This document shows positions 48,621-60,127 of a DNA stretch of 64,000 nt, in pieces. Each line of letters opens with the position of its first letter. The stretch's first letter is position 1. The notes below the pieces were generated by a model. It saw only the letters and a program-made list of their open reading frames with translations. It was not told where the DNA came from and made no database searches. Source of the DNA: Acidovorax sp. 69 (GTDB lineage: Bacteria > Pseudomonadota > Gammaproteobacteria > Burkholderiales > Burkholderiaceae_C); the NCBI RefSeq assembly GCF_002797445.1, contig NZ_PGEP01000001.1:2480501-2544500 (forward strand). The letters are read 5' to 3'. The translations under genes were made by a program, and so were the position numbers.

Positions 48621-50669
48621 ATGTTCACCAAAATTTTGATTGCGAACCGAGGCGAGATTGCTTGCCGCGTTATCGCCACCGCCCGCAAGATGGGCATCCA
48701 AACCGTCGCCGTCTACTCGGACGCCGACAAGGAAGCCCGCCACGTGAAGCTGGCCGACGAGGCTGTGCACATTGGCGCTGCGCCCAGCCGCGAGTCGTAC
48801 CTGCTGGCCGACAAAATCATTGCCGCCTGCAAACAGACCGGCGCGCAGGCCGTGCACCCCGGCTATGGCTTCCTCTCCGAAAACGAAGCCTTTGCCAAGC
48901 GCTGCGAAGACGAAGGCATTGCCTTCATCGGCCCCAAAGCGTTTTCGATTGCGGCCATGGGCGACAAGATTGCGTCCAAGAAGCTGGCAAACGAAGCCAA
49001 GGTCAACACCATCCCCGGCTACAACGACGCGATTGCAGGCCCCGAGCAGGCGGTGGAAATCGCCAAGGGCATTGGCTACCCCGTGATGATCAAGGCGTCG
49101 GCCGGCGGTGGTGGCAAGGGCCTGCGTGTGGCGTTCAACGACAAGGAAGCGTTTGAAGGTTTCACCAGCTGCCAGAACGAAGCCCGCAACAGCTTTGGCG
49201 ACGACCGCATCTTCATCGAGAAGTTTGTGCAGGAGCCGCGCCACATCGAGATCCAGGTGCTGGGCGATAGCCATGGCAACGTGATCTATCTGAACGAGCG
49301 CGAGTGCTCCATCCAGCGCCGTCACCAGAAGGTGATCGAAGAGGCGCCATCGCCTTTCATCTCAGATGCCACGCGTAAGGCGATGGGCGAGCAGGCCGTG
49401 CAGCTGGCCAAGGCCGTGAAGTACCAATCAGCCGGCACGGTGGAGTTTGTGGTCGGCAAGGACCAGGACTTCTACTTTCTGGAGATGAACACCCGCCTGC
49501 AGGTGGAGCACCCGGTGACGGAATGCATCACCGGCCTGGATTTGGTGGAGCTGATGATCCGCGTGGCGGCGGGCGAGAAGCTGCCGCTCACGCAAGCCGA
49601 TGTGAAGCGTGACGGCTGGGCCATTGAGTGCCGCATCAACGCCGAAGACCCGTTCCGCAACTTTTTGCCATCCACCGGCCGCCTGGTGCGCTTTGCGCCA
49701 CCCGAGGAATCCATGTTCCAGTCCGATACGACCAAGAAGCTGGGCGTGCGGGTGGACACGGGTGTGTACGAAGGCGGCGAGATCCCCATGTATTACGACT
49801 CGATGATCGCCAAGCTCATCGTGCACGGCACCGACCGCAACGATGCGATTGCCAAGATGCGCGCGGCGCTCAACGGGTTTGTGATTCGCGGCATCAGCAG
49901 CAACATCCCGTTCCAGGCTGCGCTGCTGGCGCACCCCAAGTTTGTGACGGGCGACTTCAACACCGGCTTCATTGCCGAGAACTACGGCAAGGGCTTCCAC
50001 GCCGAAGATGTGCCGCACAGCGATCCGATGTTTTTGGTGGCGCTGGCTGCGTACATGAACCGCCGCTACCGCGCCCGCGCTTCGGGCATCAGCGGGCAAC
50101 TGGCCGGGCACGAGGTGAAGGTGGGCGAGCAGTTTGTGGTGGTCACGCTGGGCGCCGAGGGCCAGAACCAGCACCACGAGGTGACGGTGTCTGACTTTGA
50201 AGACAAATCGGGCTCTAGCGCCGTATCTGTAAGCGGTACCAGCTATCAAATCAGTAGTAACGCCACGCTGGGCCAGATCCGCGTGCAGGGCGCTTGCAAC
50301 GGCCAGGGCTTCACGGCCCAGGTGGAGCGTGGCGTGGGCAAGAACCCGCTGGCGCTGCGCATTGCGCACAACGGCACGCAGATCGATGCGCTGGTGCTGT
50401 CGCCGCTGGGCGCCAAGTTGCACAAGCTCATGCCGTTCAAGGCGCCGCCGGATCTGTCCAAGTTCCTGCTCTCGCCCATGCCTGGCTTGCTGGTCGATGT
50501 GGCGGTGCAGCCCGGCCAGAAGGTGCAAGCCGGTGAAAAGCTGGCCGTGATCGAAGCCATGAAGATGGAGAACATCCTCTTTGCAGCTCAGGACGGTGTG
50601 GTGGGCAAGGTGCTGGCGGGCAAGGGCGAGTCGCTGGCGGTGGACCAGGTGATTCTGGAGTTTGTCTGA
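48621..50669 (+). CDS. pccA: Propionyl-CoA carboxylase alpha chain (biotin carboxylase + BCCP)
   Basis: ATP-dependent carboxylation of its own biotin; partner of PccB. The 682-residue protein has a biotin carboxylase domain (KILIANRGEIACRVI, ASAGGGGKGLRVAF ATP loop, ERECSIQRRHQKVIEEAPSP, FLEMNTRLQVEHPVTE), a linker domain, and a C-terminal biotinyl domain with VIEAMKMENIL (Lys648, 34 residues from the end). The BC-to-BCCP linker contains dispersed repeat copy 10, read in frame as GSSAVSVSGTSYQISSN, a Ser-rich insertion. GGAAAGAGA precedes ATG 48621. Confidence 0.97.
   Translation: MFTKILIANRGEIACRVIATARKMGIQTVAVYSDADKEARHVKLADEAVHIGAAPSRESYLLADKIIAACKQTGAQAVHPGYGFLSENEAFAKRCEDEGIAFIGPKAFSIAAMGDKIASKKLANEAKVNTIPGYNDAIAGPEQAVEIAKGIGYPVMIKASAGGGGKGLRVAFNDKEAFEGFTSCQNEARNSFGDDRIFIEKFVQEPRHIEIQVLGDSHGNVIYLNERECSIQRRHQKVIEEAPSPFISDATRKAMGEQAVQLAKAVKYQSAGTVEFVVGKDQDFYFLEMNTRLQVEHPVTECITGLDLVELMIRVAAGEKLPLTQADVKRDGWAIECRINAEDPFRNFLPSTGRLVRFAPPEESMFQSDTTKKLGVRVDTGVYEGGEIPMYYDSMIAKLIVHGTDRNDAIAKMRAALNGFVIRGISSNIPFQAALLAHPKFVTGDFNTGFIAENYGKGFHAEDVPHSDPMFLVALAAYMNRRYRARASGISGQLAGHEVKVGEQFVVVTLGAEGQNQHHEVTVSDFEDKSGSSAVSVSGTSYQISSNATLGQIRVQGACNGQGFTAQVERGVGKNPLALRIAHNGTQIDALVLSPLGAKLHKLMPFKAPPDLSKFLLSPMPGLLVDVAVQPGQKVQAGEKLAVIEAMKMENILFAAQDGVVGKVLAGKGESLAVDQVILEFV
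50211..50260 (+). repeat. Dispersed palindromic repeat, copy 10 (inside pccA)
   Basis: GGCTCTAGCGCCG, short spacer, TAAGCGGTACC, AGCTATCAAATCAGTAGTAA. Same orientation as pccA but read in a different frame from the other coding copies (Ser-Tyr-Gln instead of Ala-Ile-Lys); still fully open. Confidence 0.85.
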
Positions 50670-50744
50670 CCTTGCGCCCCGGACGATGGACGCTAAAGGG
50701 CCCTGGCGCCCTGTCTCGTCTTCGATGGGGTGTTTTATGTAGTT

Positions 50745-50795
50745 TAGGCCGATAGCGCAGGTGCTATGTGCGCCTAAAGCTATCAAATTTATAGT
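50745..50795 (+). repeat. Dispersed palindromic repeat, copy 11 (intergenic)
   Basis: TAGGCCGATAGCGCAG, spacer, TGTGCGCCTAA, AGCTATCAAATTTATAGT. It ends 34 bases before the VOC gene start, in the 159-base gap after pccA, and closely matches copy 2. Confidence 0.87.
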
Positions 50796-50828
50796 GAATG
50801 AGTGTGTAGAGCGCGGAGAGTGACTTCC

Positions 50829-51302
50829 ATGACAGCCAGCAACAATCGTCCGTTCAGGGTCCTGGGCATCCAGCAGGTCGCCATTGGCGGCACCGACAAA
50901 CAGCGCATGAAAACCTTGTGGGTGGACATGCTGGGCCTGGAACAGACCGGCACCTTCCAGAGCGAGCGCGAAAACGTGGACGAAGACATCCTGGCCATGG
51001 GCAAGGGCGCCTTCAAGGTCGAGGTGGACATCATGCAGCCGCTGGACATCGACAAAAAACCCGCCGTGCACACCACGCCGCTCAACCACATCGGGCTGTG
51101 GATCGACGATCTGCCCAAGGCGGTCGAGTGGCTCACGGCCAAAGGCGTGCGCTTTGCACCGGGTGGCATCCGCAAGGGTGCGGCGGGTTTTGACATCACT
51201 TTCTTGCACCCCAAGAGCAATGACGAGTTTCCGATCGCGGGGGAGGGCGTGCTGATTGAACTGGTGCAGGCGCCCGCAGACGTGATTGCGGCATTGGGCT
51301 GA
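50829..51302 (+). CDS. VOC (glyoxalase/epimerase) family protein, possible methylmalonyl-CoA epimerase
   Basis: A 157-residue protein with two beta-alpha-beta-beta-beta VOC modules: [20 protein letters not shown] and [22 protein letters not shown]. In classical methylmalonyl-CoA epimerase the metal ligands are His, Gln, His, Glu. Here the first position is Gln (QQVAIGG), while His in LNHIGLW and Glu in LIELVQ are retained. Its position after mutase, meaB, pccB and pccA makes epimerase the obvious role, but the altered ligand and the lack of close similarity to known epimerases leave this inferred. ATG 50829 follows GGAG. Lactoylglutathione lyase-type function is an alternative. Confidence 0.8.
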   Translation: MTASNNRPFRVLGIQQVAIGGTDKQRMKTLWVDMLGLEQTGTFQSERENVDEDILAMGKGAFKVEVDIMQPLDIDKKPAVHTTPLNHIGLWIDDLPKAVEWLTAKGVRFAPGGIRKGAAGFDITFLHPKSNDEFPIAGEGVLIELVQAPADVIAALG

Positions 51303-51322
51303 GCCCGGCCCAACAGGCCCCT

Positions 51323-51691
51323 GTGCAAGCGCCCATACAGCGCCTTTTCTGCGGCCTGGTAATCGCCGCATTGGGTTGCGCCGGGGCCATCGCGCCCCGT
51401 GGGGCCCAGGCAGGCGGCGGCACGGGCAGCTATCCCCTTGGCTGGTCGCGCCCCGGTGAGGTGCTCGAATACCGATCCTGCGGTTGCGCCGATGCCTGCT
51501 GGGTCGCCCAAGTGAAAAACCGCCAGACGCGACAGACGCTGGCGGCCTTGCGTTGCGATTGCGCCAAGGCCTACGCCACGGTCGGTGCGCGGGGTCGTGA
51601 GCGGGTGTACGCCGAAACCTGCGCCGCATTTGAAGCGGGCGACAAATCCACCGCCATCCAGCAATCCCTGGAAGCCCTGTTGGACCGATAG
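51323..51691 (+). CDS. Secreted cysteine-rich protein of unknown function
   Basis: A 122-residue product starting at GTG 51323, 21 bases after the VOC gene. It has an N-terminal signal-like segment (IQRLFCGLVIAALGCAGAIA, cleavage perhaps after APRGAQA). A small mature domain follows with a cysteine pattern CGCADAC, RCDC and ETC, suggesting disulfides in the periplasm. No recognised family. A convincing intrinsic terminator follows, so the propionate block appears to end here. GTG start has no strong ribosome-binding site; translation may be coupled. Confidence 0.62.
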   Translation: MQAPIQRLFCGLVIAALGCAGAIAPRGAQAGGGTGSYPLGWSRPGEVLEYRSCGCADACWVAQVKNRQTRQTLAALRCDCAKAYATVGARGRERVYAETCAAFEAGDKSTAIQQSLEALLDR

Positions 51692-51752
51692 CGCCGGTTG
51701 CCGGTTGGCACGGGTCTCGCGCAAGACCTCATGTGCCTCGTTATGCTTTTGG

Positions 51753-51787
51753 ACGGCCGCCACATGCTTTTTGTGGGCCGTATTTTT
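51753..51787 (+). terminator. Rho-independent terminator at the end of the propionate block
   Basis: ACGGCC(GC)CACA, 7-base loop, TGTGGGCCGT: 6 + 4 bp stem with a 2-base bulge, followed by ATTTTT. Confidence 0.8.
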
Positions 51788-52449
51788 CCTCTCTCTCTCT
51801 TCTCTAGGGGCCTTGTGGCGAAAGCCCGGCGCGGGCACCGCTGTTGACGCCTGCGGCTGTCGTCGTTGCGGGTTGGTGCCGATGCGCCAGAACCTTTGCC
51901 TGGCAGTGGCATCTGTCTGGGTGCGTCAGGGTCTTGCCGCGGCCGCGATCGGGCATTCCCCGTTAATTTTCGTCTTCCGGCCGTCTTTTTGCAGGCATCT
52001 GCGTCGCTAATACCCGTGATCTTCTGAGCCTTCGACTGCGGGTTGCCAACGGTTTGCCAACAAATGCTTGTGGTTAACCGCAGCAAGAAACTCCGTCCAC
52101 TTTTGTGCACGCAAAGCCCGGCAATTGCGGCCAATGCGCGGGCTTCTGCGGGCAAAAATTCGGGCGATTGGTGGGTGTTATTGCAGCGTTTTGGTTGGCA
52201 CTTTTTGTGACCCTTTGGCGTGCATTTGCACCGATTCCTGCATCAGAATCCGGCCACCGCAGCAGCGCTCCGCCAGTCACCCACTCAGGTCAAAGTGGCG
52301 CGTTGAGTTTTAGTTACCAGCAACATCGACCCAGCGCGGCCTCTGGTGAGACCGCCACCCGAGGTCTGCGCAATGCGCAATGCGCAATGCGCAATGCGCA
52401 ATGCGCACTCGGGCGTGGCAGATGTTGTGTCTTGAAGGGAATCAATCAC
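51788..52449. other. Long bioB leader/intergenic region
   Basis: 662 bases with no convincing gene; frames crossing it lack ribosome-binding sites and family features. It contains a hairpin AAGCCCG/CGGGCTT (52114-52145), the palindrome GGTTAACC (about 52074), and the heptanucleotide tandem repeat (52367-52408). I found no recognisable riboswitch and no clear BirA/BioR site. Confidence 0.45.
52367..52408 (+). repeat. Heptanucleotide tandem repeat (TGCGCAA)n upstream of bioB
   Basis: Five perfect consecutive copies of TGCGCAA (52367-52401) plus a sixth with one change (TGCGCAC). Each unit contains the palindrome TGCGCA. The array ends 41 bases before the bioB ATG and 26 before its ribosome-binding site. 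Confidence 0.95.
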
Positions 52450-53496
52450 ATGACGACAACGCTGGCGCCAGCCGCTGCTCAACCCGTACAACTGCATCGC
52501 CGCCCGGCAGCCTCTGTGGCGCAGCAAGGCCCCTGGTCGGTGGACGCGATCCAGGCCTTGCTCGACAAGCCCTTGATGGACCTCCTTTTTGAAGCCCAGA
52601 CCGTACACCGCCAGCATTGGCCAGCGGGCGACATCGAGCTGGCCACGCTGCTGTCGGTCAAGACCGGCGGCTGCCCCGAAAACTGCGGCTACTGCCCCCA
52701 GGCGGCCGAGTTCGACACCGGTGTGAAGGCCGAGAAACTCATGGAGGTGGAAGAGGTGGTGCGTGCCGCCCAGGCTGCCAAGGACGCCGGTGCCACCCGC
52801 TTTTGCATGGGCGCCGCCTGGCGTGCGCCCAAGGACCGCGACATTGAAAAAGTCAGCGCCCTGATCGGCGCTGTGAAAGGCCTGGGCCTGCAGACCTGCG
52901 CCACGCTGGGCATGCTCGAATCACACCAGGCGCTCGCGTTGAAGGATGCGGGGCTCGACTACTACAACCACAACCTGGACACCGCTCCCGAGTACTACAC
53001 CGATGTGGTCAGCACCCGCGCGTATCAGGACCGGCTGGACACGCTGCAGCATGTGCGCAGCGCCGGTATCAGTGTGTGCTGCGGCGGCATTGTGGGCATG
53101 GGCGAGGCGCCCGTACACCGTGCAGGCCTGATTGCGCAGCTGGCCAATCTGCAGCCGTACCCCGAGTCGGTGCCCATCAACAGCCTAGTGCGGGTGCCCG
53201 GCACGCCTCTGGCTGACAGCGAGCCCATCGAACCGTTCGATTTCGTGCGCATGATCGCCGTGGCCCGCATCACCATGCCCAACGCCCGGGTGCGCCTGTC
53301 CGCAGGGCGCCAGCAGATGGGCGAAGCCGTGCAGGCGCTGTGCTTCATGGCGGGGGCCAACTCGATCTTTTATGGCGACAAGTTGCTGGTAACAGGCAAC
53401 CCCGATGTGGATGCCGATGTACAACTGCTGGCCAAGCTGGGGCTGAATGGCCACCGCACTACAACCACCGACGCAGAACCGTCGCATCCCGGTTAA
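52450..53496 (+). CDS. bioB: Biotin synthase BioB
   Basis: Radical-SAM enzyme inserting sulfur into dethiobiotin. The 348-residue protein has the SAM-cluster motif [10 protein letters not shown] (Cys75, 79, 82), and a second cluster site with conserved Cys in RFCMGAA (in part), LQTCATLGM and [11 protein letters not shown]. Asn/Arg ligands in [10 protein letters not shown] are also present. The frame is open from 52105, but AAGGGA at 52435-52440 and family alignment set the start at ATG 52450; the tandem repeat is therefore in the leader, not the protein. Other bio genes are absent, but the product is the cofactor of the nearby carboxylase. Confidence 0.97.
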   Translation: MTTTLAPAAAQPVQLHRRPAASVAQQGPWSVDAIQALLDKPLMDLLFEAQTVHRQHWPAGDIELATLLSVKTGGCPENCGYCPQAAEFDTGVKAEKLMEVEEVVRAAQAAKDAGATRFCMGAAWRAPKDRDIEKVSALIGAVKGLGLQTCATLGMLESHQALALKDAGLDYYNHNLDTAPEYYTDVVSTRAYQDRLDTLQHVRSAGISVCCGGIVGMGEAPVHRAGLIAQLANLQPYPESVPINSLVRVPGTPLADSEPIEPFDFVRMIAVARITMPNARVRLSAGRQQMGEAVQALCFMAGANSIFYGDKLLVTGNPDVDADVQLLAKLGLNGHRTTTTDAEPSHPG

Positions 53497-53548
53497 TGCC
53501 CCCGGTCCGTGGCTTGTCCGCTGCGGGTGTGCTCCCCAGGACGGGGGA

Positions 53549-54735
53549 TCAGAGCGGCTCTTCGCGTGAGGTCAGCTCGATGCGTTCTGTCGGCAGGTCG
53601 GCGGCAAGACGATCCACTTGAGCGAGCCGTGCAGGCTCGGCATCGGCAAAGCGCTGGGCGATGTTCCGAAACTCCTCGGACAAGGTGAGGAAGGCATCGA
53701 CCATGTCGGGGTCGAAGTGGCTGCCCCGGCCGTCGCGGATGATTTCCACAGCCTGTTCGTGCGAATACGAGGGTTTGTAGACGCGCTCGGAAATGAGCGC
53801 GTCGTACACATCGGCCACCGCCATCAGGCGGGCGGACAGCGGGATGTTGTTGCCCGCCAGGGCTTCCGGGTAGCCAGAGCCGTCCCATTTTTCCTGGTGG
53901 CTGTAGGCAATTTCTTTGGCGTAGCGAAAGAAGGGGTTGTCTTGCGTGGTTCCGCTCTCGGCCGCGATGATGGCGTCGCGCCCCAGGGTGGTGTGCGTCT
54001 TCATGATCTCAAACTCTTCCGGCGTGAGCTTGCCCGGCTTGAGCAGGATCCGGTCGGGTATGCCCACTTTGCCGATGTCGTGCAGCGGGGCAGACTTGAA
54101 GATCGTCTCGATGGAGGCGTCTGTCAGCTCGTCCTTGAACCGTGGGTGGTCTTGCAGATGGCGTGCCAGCGCCTCCATGTAGTGCTGCGTGCGGCGGATA
54201 TGGTTGCCCGTTTCGTTGTCACGCGTTTCTGCGAGCGAGGCCATGGCACGTATGGTGGCGTCCTGCAATTCGGACATGGCGCGTGTCCGGTTGGCAACCT
54301 CTTGCTCCAGAAACTGGTTGTGCTGCGCAAGGTAGTCCCGCGCGCGCTTGAGCTGCAGGTGATTGCGCACACGGGCCATCACGATGGCGGGGTTGATGGG
54401 TTTGGTGATGTAGTCCACCGCGCCCAGTTCCAGGCCGATGCTCTCGTCTTCAGAGGCGCTCATGGCCGTGAGAAAGATCACGGGGGTGTTTTCGGTCTCC
54501 GGGTTGAATTGCAGACGGCGCAACACTTCGTAGCCGTCCATGTCCGGCATCATGATGTCCAGCAGGATCAGGTCGGGTTTGCTGTCACCCGCCACGATCT
54601 GCAGCGCCCGTTCGCCGCTGGGGGCCAGTTTGACCTTGTAGTCTGTGCGCAGAAGGTTGCTCATCAGCGACAGGTTGTCGGGCGTGTCGTCGACAACCAG
54701 CACCGTGCACTTACCGCTCAAATCCAGGGGGCTAT

Positions 54736-54739
<4 letters not shown>
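53549..54739 (-). CDS. Response regulator with HD-GYP phosphodiesterase domain (RpfG-like)
   Basis: A 396-residue two-component effector: N-terminal receiver ([18 protein letters not shown], phospho-Asp in [15 protein letters not shown], Thr in FLTAMSA, Lys in DYITKPINP), a coiled linker, and an HD-GYP domain. That domain has [53 protein letters not shown] and [15 protein letters not shown], complete for c-di-GMP hydrolysis. Its ATG overlaps the kinase stop by 4 bases, so it is the likely output of that kinase. Convergent with bioB. Confidence 0.95.
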
Positions 54740-57789
<3,050 letters not shown>

Positions 57790-57821
57790 GCGTGGGGTGT
57801 CTGGGGACGGGCTGCGCCGGG

Positions 57822-58352
57822 TTAGCGGATCCGCAAGGCGTTAAGCTGCCAGGCTGCGCGGTTGTAATACAGCTCGCTGCGCAACTCGGCCTTGGTGTCA
57901 AAAGGGTAGACGATGAACAGCGGCCCCTTTTCGCGAATGGGCATGGGCCGGTTGTTCATCAGGCGGGCCACGATCACGTCGTGGCGGGTGGCGTCATCCG
58001 CAGGGATCTCGGTCTTGTAGTCGTTCAGCGCCACCGCGGTGATCTTGCTGCCCTTGGCGCCCACGGCGGCCAGCACGTCGCGCAGCAGCGGGCCAGTGAA
58101 GGTGACAGCATTGGGATACCAGGGTGTTTGTGTGGAGAAGGTGTGCTGGGGCAGCTTCTCCAGCATCTTCATGTCGAACTGTGCCTGAGAGCCATTGTTG
58201 GTCTGGCTGATCGCTCCGTCGACGGTGAGGACCACCGGGCCCGCGGGTTTGTCCAGCGCGTGGGCGCCCAAGGCCAGCAGCGCAAAGGCACTGATAGCAA
58301 TGCCACGAACCCAATCGGCACCCCAGCGCGCATCGGAAAGACTTGCAGGCAT
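57822..58352 (-). CDS. Exported molybdopterin-oxidoreductase-fold protein without cysteine
   Basis: A 176-residue protein with a signal peptide (about residues 1-33, [15 protein letters not shown]). Its domain resembles the sulfite-oxidase/molybdopterin-binding fold: [86 protein letters not shown]. There is no cysteine anywhere, so the Mo-ligating Cys of sulfite oxidases is missing and molybdenum catalysis is unlikely. First gene of a three-gene operon with the hybrid kinase and HD-GYP regulator, suggesting a periplasmic sensory partner. ATG 58352. Confidence 0.82.
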   Translation of the reverse strand: MPASLSDARWGADWVRGIAISAFALLALGAHALDKPAGPVVLTVDGAISQTNNGSQAQFDMKMLEKLPQHTFSTQTPWYPNAVTFTGPLLRDVLAAVGAKGSKITAVALNDYKTEIPADDATRHDVIVARLMNNRPMPIREKGPLFIVYPFDTKAELRSELYYNRAAWQLNALRIR

Positions 58353-58506
58353 CGCATATCCCCCCTTATTTGCAACAGTCTCATGGATAGATGCTCAAAA
58401 TGTAAACCGATTTTCAGCAGCCGGTTGCTGTTTCGGGATGTGAGGTGTGTCGCGCACGCACCATGCTGCGTGAAAGGGGGCGAATGGCTTGCCTGCGGGT
58501 GTGTGG

Positions 58507-58866
58507 TCAGGTGTTGCTGCCGACTGCGGCCATGGTGTCCCAGGCCTTCAGCGCTTCGGCCGTGTACATGAGGGCCGGGCCACCCCCCATATAGACACAC
58601 ACAGCCAGCATTTCTTCGAGTTCGGTGCGGGTGGTGCCGAGTTTTTGCAGCGCCTTGACATGAAAGCCAATGCAGCCAGAGCAGCGCTGTGTCACGCCGA
58701 TCGCCAGGGCAATGAGTTCCTTGTGCTTGCTGCTCAAGGTGCCCTCGGCCATGGAGGCCTGCGCCAACTGCGCAAACCCGCGCATGGCGTCTGGTTGTGC
58801 CTTGCGGAAGGTCCCCAGGCTTTCATTGATGCCCTGGATCAGGCCTGCGTGGTCGAATGTACTCAT
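58507..58866 (-). CDS. Carboxymuconolactone decarboxylase/AhpD-like family protein
   Basis: A 119-residue all-helical protein. Its core LIALAIGVTQRCSGCIGFHVKAL carries the AhpD-type CxxC-x3-H site (Cys-Ser-Gly-Cys, then His), followed by LGTTRTELEEMLAVCVYMGGGPALMY (shown in part as ELEEMLAVCVYMGG). Relatives are peroxidatic or thiol-disulfide enzymes in which the two cysteines cycle. ATG 58866 (MSTFDHAGLIQG). Last of the minus-strand sulfur genes, 65 bases after the DUF2892 gene. A thiol/persulfide-reducing role fits the neighbourhood but is inferred. Confidence 0.88.
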   Translation of the reverse strand: MSTFDHAGLIQGINESLGTFRKAQPDAMRGFAQLAQASMAEGTLSSKHKELIALAIGVTQRCSGCIGFHVKALQKLGTTRTELEEMLAVCVYMGGGPALMYTAEALKAWDTMAAVGSNT

Positions 58867-58931
58867 GGAATATGTCCTTGTTCTGAGTGCGATGGGCACA
58901 GGCGATGGTTTGCTCTGCGCCCGCCGAACGG

Positions 58932-59123
58932 CTATTTTTTGAGGGGGCAGGAGTTGATGCCCAGCAACGTGTAGGCCGGGCAGAAGCGGAACAGGCCTGT
59001 GGCCAGGGGGACTACGCCCAGCCAGCCCCACCATCCGACGGTGCCGGTGGCAGCCAGTGCTATCAGCACCAGGCCTGCCACGATGCGCAGTACACGGTCC
59101 AGAGTTCCAACGTTGAAGTTCAT
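58932..59123 (-). CDS. DUF2892 (YgaP-like) inner-membrane protein
   Basis: A 63-residue membrane protein with the DUF2892 pattern: N-terminal MNFNVGTLDRVLRIVAGLVL, two membrane helices, and the C-terminal FRFCPAYTLLGINSC with two cysteines. In E. coli YgaP this domain is fused to a rhodanese; here the rhodanese is the separate upstream gene. Cys positions near the membrane surface suggest a role in passing sulfane sulfur or its products across the membrane, which is a hypothesis. Confidence 0.9.
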   Translation of the reverse strand: MNFNVGTLDRVLRIVAGLVLIALAATGTVGWWGWLGVVPLATGLFRFCPAYTLLGINSCPLKK

Positions 59124-59208
59124 GATGATTCCTTCGGGTTACGCAGCGGCCCCCGAACGGGGGCCTTTTTTGCACAAAAAGGCGATGTATCCAGGATGCA
59201 TCGCCGGG

Positions 59209-59589
59209 TCAATCGAATGAAGGGGCGGTCGGTGACGCCACAGGCTTGCCGGCGGCAACCCAGGCGTCAAAGCCGCCCGCGATGGATTGCACCTGCAGGT
59301 AGCCCATGTCCTGCATGGACCGGGCAGCCAGGGCCGCGCGGCCACTGGTTTTGCAATACACCACCACCTTCAGATCACGGGAGGTGAGTGCGGGTGTGCT
59401 GGTGAGCCGGAACTCCAACACCCCGCGAGAGGCGTGGATGGCGCCGGGGATGTGGCCTGCCTGATATTCATCGGCCTCACGCACATCGATCAGCACATCG
59501 GCCCCACGAATCGCTTCTTCGGCGTGGTCCATCGGGATTTCATGCACCTGGGTTTTGGCCGTGGCCACCAGATCGTGGGCTGTTTTCAT
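59209..59589 (-). CDS. Single-domain rhodanese sulfurtransferase
   Basis: Sulfane-sulfur transfer enzyme, 126 residues, no signal peptide. Shows LIDVREADEYQAGHIPGAIH (in part) with the CH2A motif, and the active-site loop VYCKTSGRAALAA with the persulfide-carrying cysteine, followed by AGGFDAWVAAGKPV. Start ATG 59589 (MKTAHDLVAT); the open frame to 59697 runs into osmC. Placed between OsmC and DUF2892 genes in the reactive-sulfur cluster; probably moves persulfide sulfur between thiols. Confidence 0.93.
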   Translation of the reverse strand: MKTAHDLVATAKTQVHEIPMDHAEEAIRGADVLIDVREADEYQAGHIPGAIHASRGVLEFRLTSTPALTSRDLKVVVYCKTSGRAALAARSMQDMGYLQVQSIAGGFDAWVAAGKPVASPTAPSFD

Positions 59590-59632
59590 GGGAGTCTTTT
59601 CAATGCGTAAGAGGAGGGCGGGCCCAGCGAGG

Positions 59633-60079
59633 TCATTTGAGGACCAGGTTGTCAGCGTCCACCACCTTGAGGGCGATGGGGATGCCCTGGCCCACACTCT
59701 GGGTCACGGTGCAATAGCTCTCGAACTGGCTAAGTACCCGGTCCAGGTGCTCCAGCTGCGCGGCGGGCACGCCCAGGTGCAAAGTGGCGTCCATGCGCAA
59801 CACGCGCAAGCGACCTTCAGGGTTGCGTCCCACTTCAGCCACGACCGTGGCACGCAATGGTTCGGGGGCCTGTTTGAACTTGCGCAACGCAAACAGCAGC
59901 GAATCGCTCAGGCAGTTGCCCACGGCTGCACACAGCAGTTGTACGGGCGATGGCCCCGTGCCGGAGCCCATCGGCGCCGGTTCATCGCCGATCAGGTTGG
60001 GAACGGCATCGCCAAACCGGATGTCAAAACGATAGTCTTGTTGCTGCGTGAGTTCTACGGTGACCTGTTCATTACTCAT
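59633..60079 (-). CDS. OsmC family thiol peroxidase/redox protein
   Basis: A 148-residue OsmC/Ohr-fold protein with the two redox cysteines in QLLCAAVGNCLSDSLL and ESYCTVTQSV, and the dimer strand YRFDIRFG. OsmC proteins reduce organic hydroperoxides or act on sulfane sulfur. Here the company of Blh-type hydrolase and rhodanese favours a sulfur role (inferred). ATG 60079; 48 bases after the hydrolase gene. Confidence 0.9.
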   Translation of the reverse strand: MSNEQVTVELTQQQDYRFDIRFGDAVPNLIGDEPAPMGSGTGPSPVQLLCAAVGNCLSDSLLFALRKFKQAPEPLRATVVAEVGRNPEGRLRVLRMDATLHLGVPAAQLEHLDRVLSQFESYCTVTQSVGQGIPIALKVVDADNLVLK

Positions 60080-60127
60080 GAAAACCTCCGGGTGTTCTAA
60101 CGTTGGGGGCGGTGGCGCGGGATGGGG

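Noticed and set aside
51571..52155. Long minus-strand frame over the secreted-protein gene and bioB upstream region.
   Set aside because: Arg/Ser-rich composition typical of an antisense shadow, no start signal, no domain.
52105..52449. N-terminal extension of BioB across the tandem repeat (frame open from 52105, with a hydrophobic stretch).
   Set aside because: BioB homologues begin near the 52450 ATG, which has a well-spaced AAGGGA. The extension is low-complexity and has no ribosome-binding site.
58270..58310. GCGCAAAGGCACTGATAGCA in the signal peptide of the molybdopterin-fold protein as a repeat copy.
   Set aside because: No second arm and no AT tail; explained by Ala/Ile/Ser codons of a signal peptide.
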